Below are positions 15,514-25,189 of a DNA stretch of 64,000 bases, piece by piece. Below the pieces are notes generated by a model, which worked only from the letters and a program-made list of their open reading frames with translations, did not search any database and had not been told where the DNA came from. Position 1 is the first letter of the stretch, and each line of letters starts with the position of its first letter. Source of the DNA: an uncultured Bacteroidales bacterium (GTDB lineage Bacteria > Bacteroidota > Bacteroidia > Bacteroidales > UBA932); contig CAKUVD010000010.1 in assembly GCA_934695325.1 (NCBI GenBank), forward strand, positions 79,879-143,878, written 5' to 3'. Both the position numbers and the translations under genes were made by a program.

Positions 15514-17321
15514 TGATGAATATGAAAAGATATATAGAAAGACTGATTCCGGCGATACCGGTGGCGACAGTGCTTGGGGCAATGCTGTTCTCCCATTCCT
15601 GCGCCAACACGACCACACCGCCGAGCGGAGGCGACAAGGACACCATACCTCCGGTGATCACCAACATCTATCCGCTGCCTGGCACTGTCAATGTCCCTGT
15701 GCACAATACGCAGATCGCTATAACTTTCAATGAATATGTGACGGTAAAGGACCCGAAAGGCATATTCCTTTCGCCGCCTCTGGAGAAGTCACCTAAATAC
15801 AAGATCCGCGGAAAGTCCATCATCGTATATTTCGAGTCAGACCTGGAGCCGAATACGACATACACGCTGGACCTCACGAATGCCATAGCGGACAACAACG
15901 AGGGGAATATGTACCCTGGATACACGCTTATGTTCTCCACTGGCCCACAGATAGACTCGATGGCGATCACTGGCGTAGTGCGCGACTGCAACACGCTTCA
16001 GCCTATGAAAGGCGTGACAGTTATGCTGTATAAGGATCTCGCAGACTCAGCCATATTCAAACATCGCCCGGATGCGGCGGTGAAGACGGACGACTGGGGA
16101 TTCTTTGCGCTCAGGAACATAGCGGACACAACATACAGGCTATATGCCGTGAAAGATGAGAGCTCCAACAACATCTACGACCCGGACAATGATCTCATCG
16201 CATTCTGTGACAGCATAATACGTCCTACAATCGTAGCGTCAGACGATCTTCCGGAGCTGAAGAAATATGATATGAAAGACACCCTTCACTGTATGGACAG
16301 GAAGGCGGAATATGAGATGGTGATGTTCCGCGAGAAGCCGAGCAAGCAGATGATAGTGAACAGAGAGCGCACACAACTCCGCTCAGCATACGTGACATTT
16401 ATGGCTCCGGGAGCGCTCATTGACTCGATGTGGGTGCGCGGAATCCCGGCGGACCGGCTGATCACCCAGTTCAACATCCAGCACGACAGCCTGGAGTTCT
16501 GGATCAATGACCGGAAACGTATGCCCGACACTCTCAATGTCTTCATTGACTATATGAAGACCGACACTCTCGGGAAACTGGCCCCGTTCACAGAGCACCT
16601 GAAGCTCACGATGGAGAAGACAGGAGGCAAGTCCAAGAGCTCCAGGAGGGACATTAAACACGAAGACACGACCTGTGTGATGACAGTGACGGCAGAGCCG
16701 GAGAACATCGAGCAGAGCGGCTTCGGCATAGAGTTCAAATATCCGATAATAAACGAGAACTTCGATTCATTGACATTGACCTCTGTCAATCCGCGCCAGC
16801 AGGAGTCCAAGATGAAATTCTCCATAGAGCGAGATACGCTGAACCTGAGGAAGTACGTGCTCCGGCCGGAAGGGAAGCTGATGACTGGATATGAGTACAA
16901 ACTGAAGATTCCTGCCCGCAGGTTCAGGGACATCAACGGGTTCTATAACGACAGCTCCGACGTGAAGGTGTCCCTGCCGAAAGATGACAAGCTCAGTTCA
17001 CTGACGCTGGATCTCACTGGAGTGCATAACAAATACATCGTGGAACTCCTGAACGAGAAACGTGACAAGGTGCTCCGCACTTATATCATCGAGAACGACT
17101 CAGCCCTGCTCTTCCCCTATCTGAAGGCGGGCAAGTACTCAATCCGAATCACGGAGGACGTGAACAAGAACGGAATCGTGGACACGGGAAGCCTGCTTGA
17201 GCACAGACAGCCGGAGAAGGTTATGTTCTACAAGCTCCGTGACGGTTCTTATGTCCTCACAGTCAAGGAATCCACCGAGATGGAGCAGAAGATAGATATT
17301 TCCAAGATGTTCGCGAAATGA
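15513..17321 (+). CDS. Lipoprotein with bacterial Ig-like (SbsA-type) domain
   Basis: A 602-residue protein with signal LGAMLFSHSCANT (lipid Cys at about 30), followed by a linker typical of Bacteroidota surface lipoproteins (TPPSGGDKDTIPPVI). Residues ~45-145 form the Big_5/SbsA Ig-like domain (ITFNEYVTVKDP ... NTTYTLDLTNAIAD). A carboxypeptidase-regulatory-like strand set follows (ITGVVRDCNTLQPMKGVTVM), then a long domain with no recognisable enzyme motif. The family is widespread in Bacteroidota as an uncharacterised envelope protein. ATG overlaps the preceding TAA by one base; a second ATG one codon in would be equally good. Ends overlapping the PorT-like gene by 4 nt. Confidence 0.85.
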   Translation: MMNMKRYIERLIPAIPVATVLGAMLFSHSCANTTTPPSGGDKDTIPPVITNIYPLPGTVNVPVHNTQIAITFNEYVTVKDPKGIFLSPPLEKSPKYKIRGKSIIVYFESDLEPNTTYTLDLTNAIADNNEGNMYPGYTLMFSTGPQIDSMAITGVVRDCNTLQPMKGVTVMLYKDLADSAIFKHRPDAAVKTDDWGFFALRNIADTTYRLYAVKDESSNNIYDPDNDLIAFCDSIIRPTIVASDDLPELKKYDMKDTLHCMDRKAEYEMVMFREKPSKQMIVNRERTQLRSAYVTFMAPGALIDSMWVRGIPADRLITQFNIQHDSLEFWINDRKRMPDTLNVFIDYMKTDTLGKLAPFTEHLKLTMEKTGGKSKSSRRDIKHEDTTCVMTVTAEPENIEQSGFGIEFKYPIINENFDSLTLTSVNPRQQESKMKFSIERDTLNLRKYVLRPEGKLMTGYEYKLKIPARRFRDINGFYNDSSDVKVSLPKDDKLSSLTLDLTGVHNKYIVELLNEKRDKVLRTYIIENDSALLFPYLKAGKYSIRITEDVNKNGIVDTGSLLEHRQPEKVMFYKLRDGSYVLTVKESTEMEQKIDISKMFAK

Positions 17322-18241
17322 GAATACATACAGCACTATTTATCTTGTCGGCGCTGATGCCGATGACAGCCTTCGGTCAGACACCGGGAGACACAGTCAC
17401 GACGACATCGGCCGATACTATGAAGATGGCCGGACTCGTCCTGCCGTCAAAGGATACTGTCGCGGCGGAGCCTGCCCTGGAATACTCTGACATCTATCTG
17501 GATACGGTGAAGCTGAAACGTAAGTTCACCATAAACGACTACTCGATGATAGGCGTCCAGTACGGCGTCTCGCTCAGCCAGATGATGTTCAATCCTTCCA
17601 AGAAGCAGGGGATGCAGTTCAACCCGGTCAATGTGGGAGTCGTGTTCACCAAATACGGAAAGATGTTCGGATATATGCCATATTTCGGCTTCCAGACAGG
17701 ATTCTTCTACGGAAAGGAAGGATATCAGTTCAAGATTGACAAGGAAACCGGCGACTATTCCGAGAATGTGGACGGTGCGACTTCCGCGACATACGAGTAT
17801 GCGGAACTTCCGCTGCTCGCACATATGCATATGGATGTCTGGCATCTGAAGTTCTTCGTCAATGCAGGTCTTTTCGGAGCTTACCGGCTGAGCGTCGAGC
17901 GCGAAGGAAACATCGCAGACAACTTCAGGACATCGTTCTATGACTATGATAAGAGGTTCGAGTACGGAATCAAGGCCGGAATCGGCTTCGGTTTCTTCTT
18001 CGACCCGATAGAGATACATTTCCAAGGAATGTACAGGTACTCCCTGGGAAGCCTGTACAAACCTGACTATAACAGCGAATATTATTACAGGTTCGCATAT
18101 CCCTCTGACATAATCATCTCGGCAGGGATACACATCCAGCTGACGAAACGGACAGGAAAGACCAAGTCACAGTTGAGAAAAGAGGCAAAACAGCTTATAT
18201 ATGAGACAGGAAGTGAAAACATTGACAGCGAAGGTCGGTAA
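17318..18241 (+). CDS. PorT-like outer-membrane beta-barrel protein
   Basis: A 307-residue protein with a signal peptide ending TAFGQ. The body consists of alternating strands with aromatic girdles (MFGYMPYFGFQTGFFYG, FFVNAGLFGAYRL, IHFQGMYRYSLGSLY) and ends in a barrel-like GIHIQL, as in PorT/outer-membrane beta-barrel family proteins. These occur in all Bacteroidota; some members serve the type IX secretion system, but no further T9SS genes are in the window, so the role stays open. It overlaps the upstream gene by 4 nt and ispG by 41 nt. Confidence 0.8.
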   Translation: MRIHTALFILSALMPMTAFGQTPGDTVTTTSADTMKMAGLVLPSKDTVAAEPALEYSDIYLDTVKLKRKFTINDYSMIGVQYGVSLSQMMFNPSKKQGMQFNPVNVGVVFTKYGKMFGYMPYFGFQTGFFYGKEGYQFKIDKETGDYSENVDGATSATYEYAELPLLAHMHMDVWHLKFFVNAGLFGAYRLSVEREGNIADNFRTSFYDYDKRFEYGIKAGIGFGFFFDPIEIHFQGMYRYSLGSLYKPDYNSEYYYRFAYPSDIIISAGIHIQLTKRTGKTKSQLRKEAKQLIYETGSENIDSEGR

Positions 18242-19550
18242 CGTCCCCATCGGATCCGGGCATCCACTGGCTGTCCAGACGATGTGCAATACACATACCT
18301 TTGATGAGGATGCGACCGTGGCGCAATGCGTCATGATGAATGATGCCGACGTGGACATAATAAGGATAACAGTGCCAGGCCTGCAGGACGTCCCGCACAT
18401 TAAGGCCATACGCACACGTCTCAGGTCAATGGGAATTGACACCCCGATCGTCGCCGACATCCATTTCTCGTCGGAGACGGCCATCGCAGTGGCACCGTTC
18501 GTAGAGAAAGTACGCATAAATCCCGGAAATTTCAGCAAGGATTTCGATGAGGCCTCCAGGCAGTTCGCACGCTTGGTGAAAGTCTGCTCCGAGAATGGCA
18601 CAGCCATAAGGATCGGGCTGAACCACGGCTCTCTCGGAGACAGGATAACAAATCTCTACGGCAATACTCCACAGGCTATGGCCGAGGCCGCTATGGAGTG
18701 GCTCAGACTATGCGCCAAGAATGATTTCTATAACGTCGTAGTCTCACTGAAATCCAGTAACACTTATGTTATGGTAGAGGCTTATCGTCTGCTGGTCAAG
18801 GCGATGCAGAAAGAAGGCAAGGTCTTTCCTCTGCACGTGGGAGTGACCGAGGCAGGCAACGGGGATTCAGGCCGAATCAAGTCTTGCGTCGGGATCTCAT
18901 CTCTTCTCTCTGAAGGGATAGGCAACACCATACGTGTTTCACTGACAGAGGATCCTGTCAATGAGATTCCTGTCGGCCGTTACCTGGAGATGAGATATGA
19001 CGGAAAGCTTACATCCACGATGACATCCGTCAAGGTAGAAGGTAAAAAAGCCGAGGCAGTCTATGACTCCCCTTCCCGCGAGCGCCTGCTGCTGGATTTC
19101 GCCTGCGACTTCGGCAAGCGCCTCCTGGACAAGGAATTGGACGAGGTTCATATCTCAGGTACATACTTGGATGAGGACGGAAAGCAAGTCTCTATCGAAG
19201 ACTCAGGACTGGGCAGATATCTGGAAGACGAACTGCTTCAGGCTGCACGCAGACGTTTCTATAAACCGGAATACATAGCCTGCCCTGGATGCGGAAGGAC
19301 AATGTACAACCTTCAGGATACATTCGAACAGGTGAAGGCCCGCACGGCGCATCTGAAGAATGTCGTAATCGCAGTTATGGGGTGTATCGTGAACGGCCCT
19401 GGCGAGATGGCCGATGCAGACTGGGGATATGTTGGCGAAGGCAACGGCAAAGTGTCGATCTACCATAAGAAAGAACCCGTGATGAGGCACGTCCCTGAAT
19501 CCGAAGCCGTAGACAAACTTGTGGCTCTGATAGAGGCAGACAAACAATAG
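18201..19550 (+). CDS. ispG: 4-hydroxy-3-methylbut-2-en-1-yl diphosphate synthase
   Basis: A 449-residue IspG/GcpE enzyme of the MEP isoprenoid pathway; it reduces methylerythritol cyclodiphosphate with a 4Fe-4S cluster. The TIM-barrel part keeps ADIHFS, EKVRINPGN and GLNHGSLGDR; the cluster ligands appear as CPGCGRT and MGCIVNGPGEMADADWGYVG near the C-terminus. The start is fixed by the conserved opening (VKTLTAKVGNVPIGSGHPLAVQTM), so the 41-nt overlap with the preceding gene looks real. Length is intermediate: E. coli-type enzymes have about 370 residues, many Bacteroidota enzymes about 600 with an extra middle domain, which here is short or missing. Confidence 0.93.
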   Translation: MRQEVKTLTAKVGNVPIGSGHPLAVQTMCNTHTFDEDATVAQCVMMNDADVDIIRITVPGLQDVPHIKAIRTRLRSMGIDTPIVADIHFSSETAIAVAPFVEKVRINPGNFSKDFDEASRQFARLVKVCSENGTAIRIGLNHGSLGDRITNLYGNTPQAMAEAAMEWLRLCAKNDFYNVVVSLKSSNTYVMVEAYRLLVKAMQKEGKVFPLHVGVTEAGNGDSGRIKSCVGISSLLSEGIGNTIRVSLTEDPVNEIPVGRYLEMRYDGKLTSTMTSVKVEGKKAEAVYDSPSRERLLLDFACDFGKRLLDKELDEVHISGTYLDEDGKQVSIEDSGLGRYLEDELLQAARRRFYKPEYIACPGCGRTMYNLQDTFEQVKARTAHLKNVVIAVMGCIVNGPGEMADADWGYVGEGNGKVSIYHKKEPVMRHVPESEAVDKLVALIEADKQ

Positions 19551-19638
19551 TCTTTTCCATAATGTTCTGCGTCTAGACTGACGTCCACGTCCCTTCAGGG
19601 TACTTATTCTCCCTTAGGGAATTCTGTGGAACCCCAAA

Positions 19639-19681
19639 CAATAAAGAGGCTGGAAAGTCATAACTTCCAGCCTCTTTATTG
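19639..19681. terminator. Bidirectional terminator between ispG and the CNNM gene
   Basis: A 17-bp perfect stem (CAATAAAGAGGCTGGAA and its complement) with a 9-nt loop between two convergent genes. A/T-rich ends (AATAAAG ... CTTTATT) give a U-rich tail in both directions. The right arm contains the end of the minus-strand gene's stop region. Confidence 0.75.
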
Positions 19682-21004
19682 TTATTCAGCGGCAGAGTCG
19701 CCAGAATCGGCATCAGAGGGGACAACGTCTGATATTTTCTTGACAATGAGCTTGTCAATGCGGGCGCCATCCATATCGGCGACCTCAAACTCAAAACCAT
19801 TCCAGGTTATCTTTTCTCCAGACTTCGGCACGTGCTGCAATTTGTCCAGCATCAGCCCTCCCACTGTGGAGAAATCATAATCTTCCATCGTGTCATCGAG
19901 GCCGAAATGAGACAAGAAATCGTAGATGGAGCACTGACCGTCCACAAACCATCCGTCATTGCCCTTTCTGGCGATGATATCAGGTTCTGTCATATGATCC
20001 TGAGAGTTCATATTTCCCACAAGTCCGTCGAATATATCCTTCAGAGATATGACCCCAGCCAGACCTCCGAACTCGTCACAGACCAGAGCGCGATTTATAT
20101 GGTTTTCCTTCATATAAGCCAGAACGGCATATACGCTCATATTCTCGTGGACATAATGCGCCTCGCGCATCATCTTGCGAAGGTCGATTTTTCCCTTCTC
20201 CCGCATCGTCCTGACATAATCCTTTATTGAAAGTACGCCGACGACGTGGTCAAGATCCCCATCCACCACAGGGTACTGCTCGAATATCGTACTTTCGATA
20301 GTCTTCGTAATCTCTTCGTCTGACATCTCCAGGTCAAGCCATACGATGTCATCACGCAGTGTCATTATAGTACTGACGCTCAAGTCGCCGAGAGTGAATA
20401 CACGCTCGACTATGTCCTGCTCCATCGGAGAGACCTCACCTTCATCTTTGCCTTCCTCGATTATGGACTTTATCTCATCTTCCGTGATCTTGTTCTCGTG
20501 CTCCTTGATTCCCAACACCTTGACACAGAGAGCGGTGCTCTTTGCCAAAGCCCATATCACAGGTGAAGTTATCCACGCCACGAACCGCATCACGCCGGAA
20601 ATACCCTTCGCCACTTTTTCAGGATTGGCCATAGCTATACGCTTCGGAACGAGCTCGCCGAGCAGGATGGACAGGAACATCACGATGAACACGATAATGG
20701 CCTTCGCCGTGAACTCTGACGTACCGGCGGCCATTCCCAAATTCTCAAACACCTTGGCAAAATTATGCGCCAGACTCTCTCCCGAGAAGATACCGGTCAG
20801 GATGCCGACAAGTGTCACCCCCATTTGAACAGTGGAAAGGAATCTGTCTGCATCGGCAGTAAGTTTCAGTGCGGACTTGGCTCCCTTGTCCCCTTTCTGC
20901 GCATCCAGTGTCAATTTGGATTTTCTCGCTGAGATGCAGGCAATTTCCGCCATCGAGAAAATGCCGTTCACAACGATGAGGATAAGTATTATGAATGCTT
21001 CCAT
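19682..21004 (-). CDS. CNNM/CorC-type transporter-like protein (hemolysin family)
   Basis: A 440-residue protein with the CNNM transmembrane domain (DUF21) in the first ~190 residues (several spans, beginning EAFIILILIVVNGIFSMAEIA), then a CBS pair (~210-330; TLRDDIVWLDLEMSDEEITK, MSVYAVLAYMKENHINRALV) and a CorC/HlyC C-terminal domain (~350-425). Family members are linked to Mg2+/Co2+ export or tolerance and are often annotated hemolysin. The gene ends the rsfS-ftsH-cdsA-psd series, starting 6 nt after the psd stop. Confidence 0.88.
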   Translation of the reverse strand: MEAFIILILIVVNGIFSMAEIACISARKSKLTLDAQKGDKGAKSALKLTADADRFLSTVQMGVTLVGILTGIFSGESLAHNFAKVFENLGMAAGTSEFTAKAIIVFIVMFLSILLGELVPKRIAMANPEKVAKGISGVMRFVAWITSPVIWALAKSTALCVKVLGIKEHENKITEDEIKSIIEEGKDEGEVSPMEQDIVERVFTLGDLSVSTIMTLRDDIVWLDLEMSDEEITKTIESTIFEQYPVVDGDLDHVVGVLSIKDYVRTMREKGKIDLRKMMREAHYVHENMSVYAVLAYMKENHINRALVCDEFGGLAGVISLKDIFDGLVGNMNSQDHMTEPDIIARKGNDGWFVDGQCSIYDFLSHFGLDDTMEDYDFSTVGGLMLDKLQHVPKSGEKITWNGFEFEVADMDGARIDKLIVKKISDVVPSDADSGDSAAE

Positions 21005-21010
21005 TGGTTT

Positions 21011-21670
21011 CTATTTGAGTTCGGCGATGACTGTTTCGGCAGCCTTGGTCTCATCTCCGACCTTAACCTTGATGTCCGCGTCCAAAGGAAGGAATATATC
21101 CAGACGAGAGCCGAACTTTATGATGCCACATTGCATTCCCCTCTTCTCGCAGGAACCGACCTTGGAATAACTCACGATACGTCTTGCGAACGTTCCGGCA
21201 ATCTGCTTGAAGAAAATCTCGCCGAATCCTGTGTCTATGCCTGTGGATGCGTGCTCGTTCTCCTCGGCCGCCTTGGGCAGGAATGCGAGAAGATATTTTC
21301 CGGGATGATATTTATAGTACGTCACCGTACCGTCGGCAGGCCAGAAATTCGCGTGCACATTAAAGAAATTCATATAGACGGAAACCTGGATGCAATCCCT
21401 CCGGAGATGCTCTCTTTCAAACACTTTCTGGACAATGACGACGCGCCCGTCCGCACCGGAAGTGATGATTCTGCCGTTTCCAGGCTCTGGAGTGCGCCTG
21501 ACCGGCACCCTATGGAACCACGTCACGAACAGCGAGTAGATAAGAAAAATCACCGATATTGCATATACTGCCGCCTTGACTTTTATAAGACGCCAGCACA
21601 ACAAGACAATGGCTGCGCTTATAAGCCACGCAAGGGCGATCGTACCGTATGAGTTTTTATCTATTTTCAT
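21011..21670 (-). CDS. psd: Phosphatidylserine decarboxylase
   Basis: A 219-residue short-form (PSD-A) proenzyme. Two N-terminal membrane spans (LAWLISAAIVLLCWRLI) are followed by the catalytic domain; FFNVHANFWPADG corresponds to the conserved histidine region, and the self-cleavage site is FGSR (Gly187-Ser188), where the serine becomes the pyruvoyl group. It converts phosphatidylserine to phosphatidylethanolamine at the inner membrane. Its neighbour cdsA supplies CDP-diacylglycerol for the same pathway, 88 nt upstream; pssA is not in the window. Confidence 0.92.
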   Translation of the reverse strand: MKIDKNSYGTIALAWLISAAIVLLCWRLIKVKAAVYAISVIFLIYSLFVTWFHRVPVRRTPEPGNGRIITSGADGRVVIVQKVFEREHLRRDCIQVSVYMNFFNVHANFWPADGTVTYYKYHPGKYLLAFLPKAAEENEHASTGIDTGFGEIFFKQIAGTFARRIVSYSKVGSCEKRGMQCGIIKFGSRLDIFLPLDADIKVKVGDETKAAETVIAELK

Positions 21671-21758
21671 ATAATTCAGGTCTTCGAATCAGTTTCAATC
21701 CTCAAATATATGAATAAAATCGCATAATCTAAAATCTTCGTCTCTGGATTCAGAGTAT

Positions 21759-22586
21759 TTAGATGATATTCATAAGAAGAAGGAACAATGCCCCGACAGG
21801 CATAGCCATCAATGTGCTGTCGAAACGGTCGAGCATCCCGCCGTGTCCCGGGATGATGGTACCGGAATCCTTGATGTTATAATGTCTCTTCCACTGTGAC
21901 TCGAAAAGGTCTCCGTATACTCCGGCGACATCCATTATCACCGCGAGCAGGACAGTCTGAATAAATGTGATGTCCAGATCCATTATATATTTCATCACCA
22001 CCGCCGAAAGCACGGCACAGAACATTCCGCCCCAGAAACCAGCCCAGGTCTTCTTAGGGGAAATCGCAGGAAACAGTTTCTTGCCAAACTTCTTGCCGAC
22101 TGTAGAACCGAATACGTACCCTCCGATGTCAGAGCTCCAGATTATTATGAAGAAACACAGAAGTATGATGCCGTTGAACTCATTGTCGAAGAAGACAATC
22201 AAGTTGGACAGTGACAGCGGCACGGCTATATACAGAAACCCGGTATATATGTCCGAGAATTTGCCGAACTCCGTCTTGTCCTTCACATACAGGGAGTTGA
22301 TCATCACGATCATTATCGGAAGTATGGCTATCGAAATGTATTTGGTCTCGATGCCATATGCACAGACACAGAATATCAGCATAAACAATGTGAGGCCGGA
22401 CAGAATCGCCAGAAGCCTGGAGAACCTGTATCGGTCGCACATCGTCATCGTGTAGAACTCGTGCATCATCACTGCCATAATGAACATCACGAGCGCCGCG
22501 AAAAGAAACTTGTCTATCAGTAGCCCGGCCAGCATCACAGCGATGAAGCCGGCTCCCGAAATAGTTCTCAAAACAGTATTGTTCAT
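21759..22586 (-). CDS. cdsA: Phosphatidate cytidylyltransferase
   Basis: A 275-residue integral membrane protein with about eight spans. The C-terminal CdsA signature is complete (DVAGVYGDLFESQWKR, then KDSGTIIPGHGGMLDRFDS), preceded by PKKTWAGFWGG. It forms CDP-diacylglycerol from CTP and phosphatidic acid, the branch point for phospholipid synthesis. It follows ftsH by 30 nt in the same direction and precedes psd, giving a membrane-lipid and membrane-quality operon. Confidence 0.95.
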   Translation of the reverse strand: MNNTVLRTISGAGFIAVMLAGLLIDKFLFAALVMFIMAVMMHEFYTMTMCDRYRFSRLLAILSGLTLFMLIFCVCAYGIETKYISIAILPIMIVMINSLYVKDKTEFGKFSDIYTGFLYIAVPLSLSNLIVFFDNEFNGIILLCFFIIIWSSDIGGYVFGSTVGKKFGKKLFPAISPKKTWAGFWGGMFCAVLSAVVMKYIMDLDITFIQTVLLAVIMDVAGVYGDLFESQWKRHYNIKDSGTIIPGHGGMLDRFDSTLMAMPVGALFLLLMNII

Positions 22587-22616
22587 TGTTCAGGTTTTTA
22601 GTACAATCCGACTGGC

Positions 22617-24644
22617 CTATACCTCGTATGCCTCGACAGAGCCATCTTCGGTTACGGACTCCCCGGATGTCTTTCCTTCGGAGACGGCGTCAGCAGTATC
22701 CTCCGGAGTGAGGTCATCGGATTCAGGTTTCACTTTAGGACCGAGGATCTTCTCCACGTCATCAGCGAATATCACCTCTTTCTCAAGCAGCAGCGCCGCC
22801 ATCTTGAGGAAACCTTCCTTGTGGTCGGTGAGAATCTTCAAAGTCCTGTCGTGTATCATAGAGACAAGCTTCTTCACTTCCTCGTCCATAATTTCCGCTG
22901 TCTTCTCACTATAAGGCTTCGTGAGGTCATAACCTCTGGAGCCAGTGGAATCATAGAAAGACACGGCGCCTACAGTATCGCTCATTCCATAATACTTGAC
23001 CATTCCGTAAGCCATCTGCGTAAGACGCTCCAGGTCATTCTGCGCACCCGTAGACGGCTCCCCGTTCACGATTTCCTCCGCCACTCGCCCACCGATGAGT
23101 GAGCACATCTCATCCACCATCTGGGACTTGGTCCAAAGTTTCCTCTCCTCAGGCAGATACCAAGCCGCACCGAGAGCCTGCCCGCGAGGGATCAATGTCA
23201 CCTTGAAAAGAGGATTCGCATAAGGAAGAAGCCAACTTACTGTAGCGTGACCGGCCTCGTGATGTGCTATCGACTTTTTCTCTGCAGGAGTGATTATGGC
23301 GGACTTGCGCTCAAGTCCACCGATGATTCTGTCCACGGCATCGAGGAAGTCCTGCTTTTCCACTTCTGCTTTATTGCGTCTCGCAGCCGTAAGTGCCGCT
23401 TCGTTGCAGACATTCGCTATGTCAGCGCCCGAGAATCCTGGAGTATGCTTAGCCATAAAGTCCACATCGAAATCCTTGGCCACCTTCAGTCCCTTTATAT
23501 GCACCTTGAATATCTCCTCCCTCTCCTTAAGGTCCGGAAGATCCACGTGAATCTGACGGTCAAAACGTCCAGCACGCATAAGAGCCTTGTCAAGAATGTC
23601 GGCACGGTTAGTAGCGGCAAGGACAATGACACCGGAATTCGTGTCGAATCCGTCCATCTCAGTAAGAAGCTGGTTCAAGGTGTTTTCACGCTCGTCATTG
23701 GAAGAGAATCCGGCATTCTTGCCCCTGGCCCTTCCGACGGCGTCGATCTCGTCAATGAACACTATGCACGGAGCCTTTTCCTTGGCCTGGCGGAACAAAT
23801 CACGCACACGCGACGCACCGACTCCCACGAACATCTCCACGAAGTCTGAACCAGAGATGGAGAAGAACGGAACATTAGCCTCTCCGGCGACAGCTTTGGC
23901 CAGAAGTGTCTTGCCGGTTCCCGGAGGCCCGACGAGGAGCGCTCCCTTCGGAATCTTGGCGCCAAGTGACGTATATTTCTTAGGATTCTTCAGAAAATCA
24001 ACGATTTCCATCACCTCATCCTTGGCACCGTAGAGTCCTGCCACATCCTTGAACGTGACCTTGACCTTGTCCTTGTCCGCGAGCTTTCCGCTGGCCTTGC
24101 CGACATTGAAAATGCCTCCTTGGCCTCCCGGCCCGCCTCCATTCATATTCCGGTTGAACCCTCGGAACATAAACACCCACATAAGGATGAGCAGGACAGG
24201 GAACAAGAACCAATCCATCATATGGCCGATGAGATTGTCATCATTGTCCATTATGACCTTGAAATGCCTGTCTGCAGGAAGATTCGCATTCAGAGCACCG
24301 AATTCCGTCTCCGGGTCGAACTTGCTCGACACATAGAACCAGAAATGAGGAGACGATGCCGGAACCTTGCCTCCGAACCTCTCGCCATATTTCGCAAGCC
24401 TGTCGGGGCGTATGGTGACATCTCCCTTGTAATCATTCCTCACGAACACGATGTCCTTCACATCCCCGGCCTCTATCATTTCCTTCACATCCGCCCACTC
24501 GGCTTTCTGCGGCTTGCTTCCGCCGCCGGAGAAGAACATCCAGATGATACCAGAGATGATGAGGATATATAACCAGGACAATCCTATATTCACCCGGATT
24601 ATCCTGTTCTGCGGCTTCTTGCCGCCATTAGACTGTCTTGCCAT
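22617..24644 (-). CDS. ftsH: ATP-dependent zinc metalloprotease FtsH
   Basis: A 675-residue protein. Two membrane spans (~21-38 and ~145-161) flank a periplasmic domain; then the AAA module with Walker A GPPGTGKT (239-246), Walker B VFIDEID (295-301) and the second region of homology ending MRAGRFDR (~356-363). The peptidase M41 zinc site HEAGH is at 462-466. It degrades misfolded membrane proteins and regulators. The C-terminal ~30 residues are acidic and low complexity. The gene lies 37 nt after rsfS and before cdsA. Confidence 0.97.
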   Translation of the reverse strand: MARQSNGGKKPQNRIIRVNIGLSWLYILIISGIIWMFFSGGGSKPQKAEWADVKEMIEAGDVKDIVFVRNDYKGDVTIRPDRLAKYGERFGGKVPASSPHFWFYVSSKFDPETEFGALNANLPADRHFKVIMDNDDNLIGHMMDWFLFPVLLILMWVFMFRGFNRNMNGGGPGGQGGIFNVGKASGKLADKDKVKVTFKDVAGLYGAKDEVMEIVDFLKNPKKYTSLGAKIPKGALLVGPPGTGKTLLAKAVAGEANVPFFSISGSDFVEMFVGVGASRVRDLFRQAKEKAPCIVFIDEIDAVGRARGKNAGFSSNDERENTLNQLLTEMDGFDTNSGVIVLAATNRADILDKALMRAGRFDRQIHVDLPDLKEREEIFKVHIKGLKVAKDFDVDFMAKHTPGFSGADIANVCNEAALTAARRNKAEVEKQDFLDAVDRIIGGLERKSAIITPAEKKSIAHHEAGHATVSWLLPYANPLFKVTLIPRGQALGAAWYLPEERKLWTKSQMVDEMCSLIGGRVAEEIVNGEPSTGAQNDLERLTQMAYGMVKYYGMSDTVGAVSFYDSTGSRGYDLTKPYSEKTAEIMDEEVKKLVSMIHDRTLKILTDHKEGFLKMAALLLEKEVIFADDVEKILGPKVKPESDDLTPEDTADAVSEGKTSGESVTEDGSVEAYEV

Positions 24645-24681
24645 TTATGATAATCACAAAATGTCACATATTCGCCGGATA

Positions 24682-25137
24682 TCAGTCCTCGACATCCGAC
24701 AGTTTCTTCACACGTCTGGCCGATGCACGTACCTTCGATGCTGCCTTAGGCTTGACCCTCTTCGAGGCGTCTTCCGGCTGAGGCATAGGCTCATCAGTGT
24801 ATTCCTTGCGCTCGGCATCAGCCCAGAGATCCTCAAGGCGATAGAAGTCCCTGTACTGTGTCAGGAACACGTGAACGACGACATCTCCATAATCGAGGAT
24901 AATCCAGAAGTCATTTTCCAACCCCTGCATACGGAGGACTTTCCTTCCGCATCTTTCCTCCATCCTCACGATGATATTGTCGGCAATGGCGGCCACCGCA
25001 GTCGTAGAATCAGCATTGCATACGACAAAGTAATCAGATATGGCCGTGCCTATCGGGCTGAGGTCCAGAGACACCACATTCTGTCCCTTCTTCTCAAGCA
25101 TAGCGTCTGTTATGACCTTCAGAACATTATTTTCCAT
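24682..25137 (-). CDS. rsfS: Ribosomal silencing factor RsfS
   Basis: I start at the ATG at 25137, giving 151 residues; the longer upstream frame would run through the birA promoter and start. The RsfS/DUF143 domain is clear (NVVSLDLSPIGTAISDYFVVCNADSTT, then LDYGDVVVHVFLTQYRDFY). It binds ribosomal protein uL14 and blocks subunit joining when nutrients are poor. The C-terminal ~40 residues are a basic tail (KPKAASKVRASARRVKK) beyond the usual domain. First gene of the ftsH operon, divergent from birA with 52 bp between. Confidence 0.92.
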   Translation of the reverse strand: MENNVLKVITDAMLEKKGQNVVSLDLSPIGTAISDYFVVCNADSTTAVAAIADNIIVRMEERCGRKVLRMQGLENDFWIILDYGDVVVHVFLTQYRDFYRLEDLWADAERKEYTDEPMPQPEDASKRVKPKAASKVRASARRVKKLSDVED

Positions 25138-25152
25138 TTTACGCAGTTTAAT

Positions 25153-25160
25153 TAAATTTG
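25153..25160 (+). promoter_or_regulatory. -7 box for birA
   Basis: TAAATTTG, a full match to TAnnTTTG, 30 nt before the chosen birA ATG at 25190, so the transcript would start near 25167. No clear -33 element is seen. Confidence 0.4.
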
Positions 25161-25189
25161 CATACAAAGATAAAACAAAAATCAGTCCA

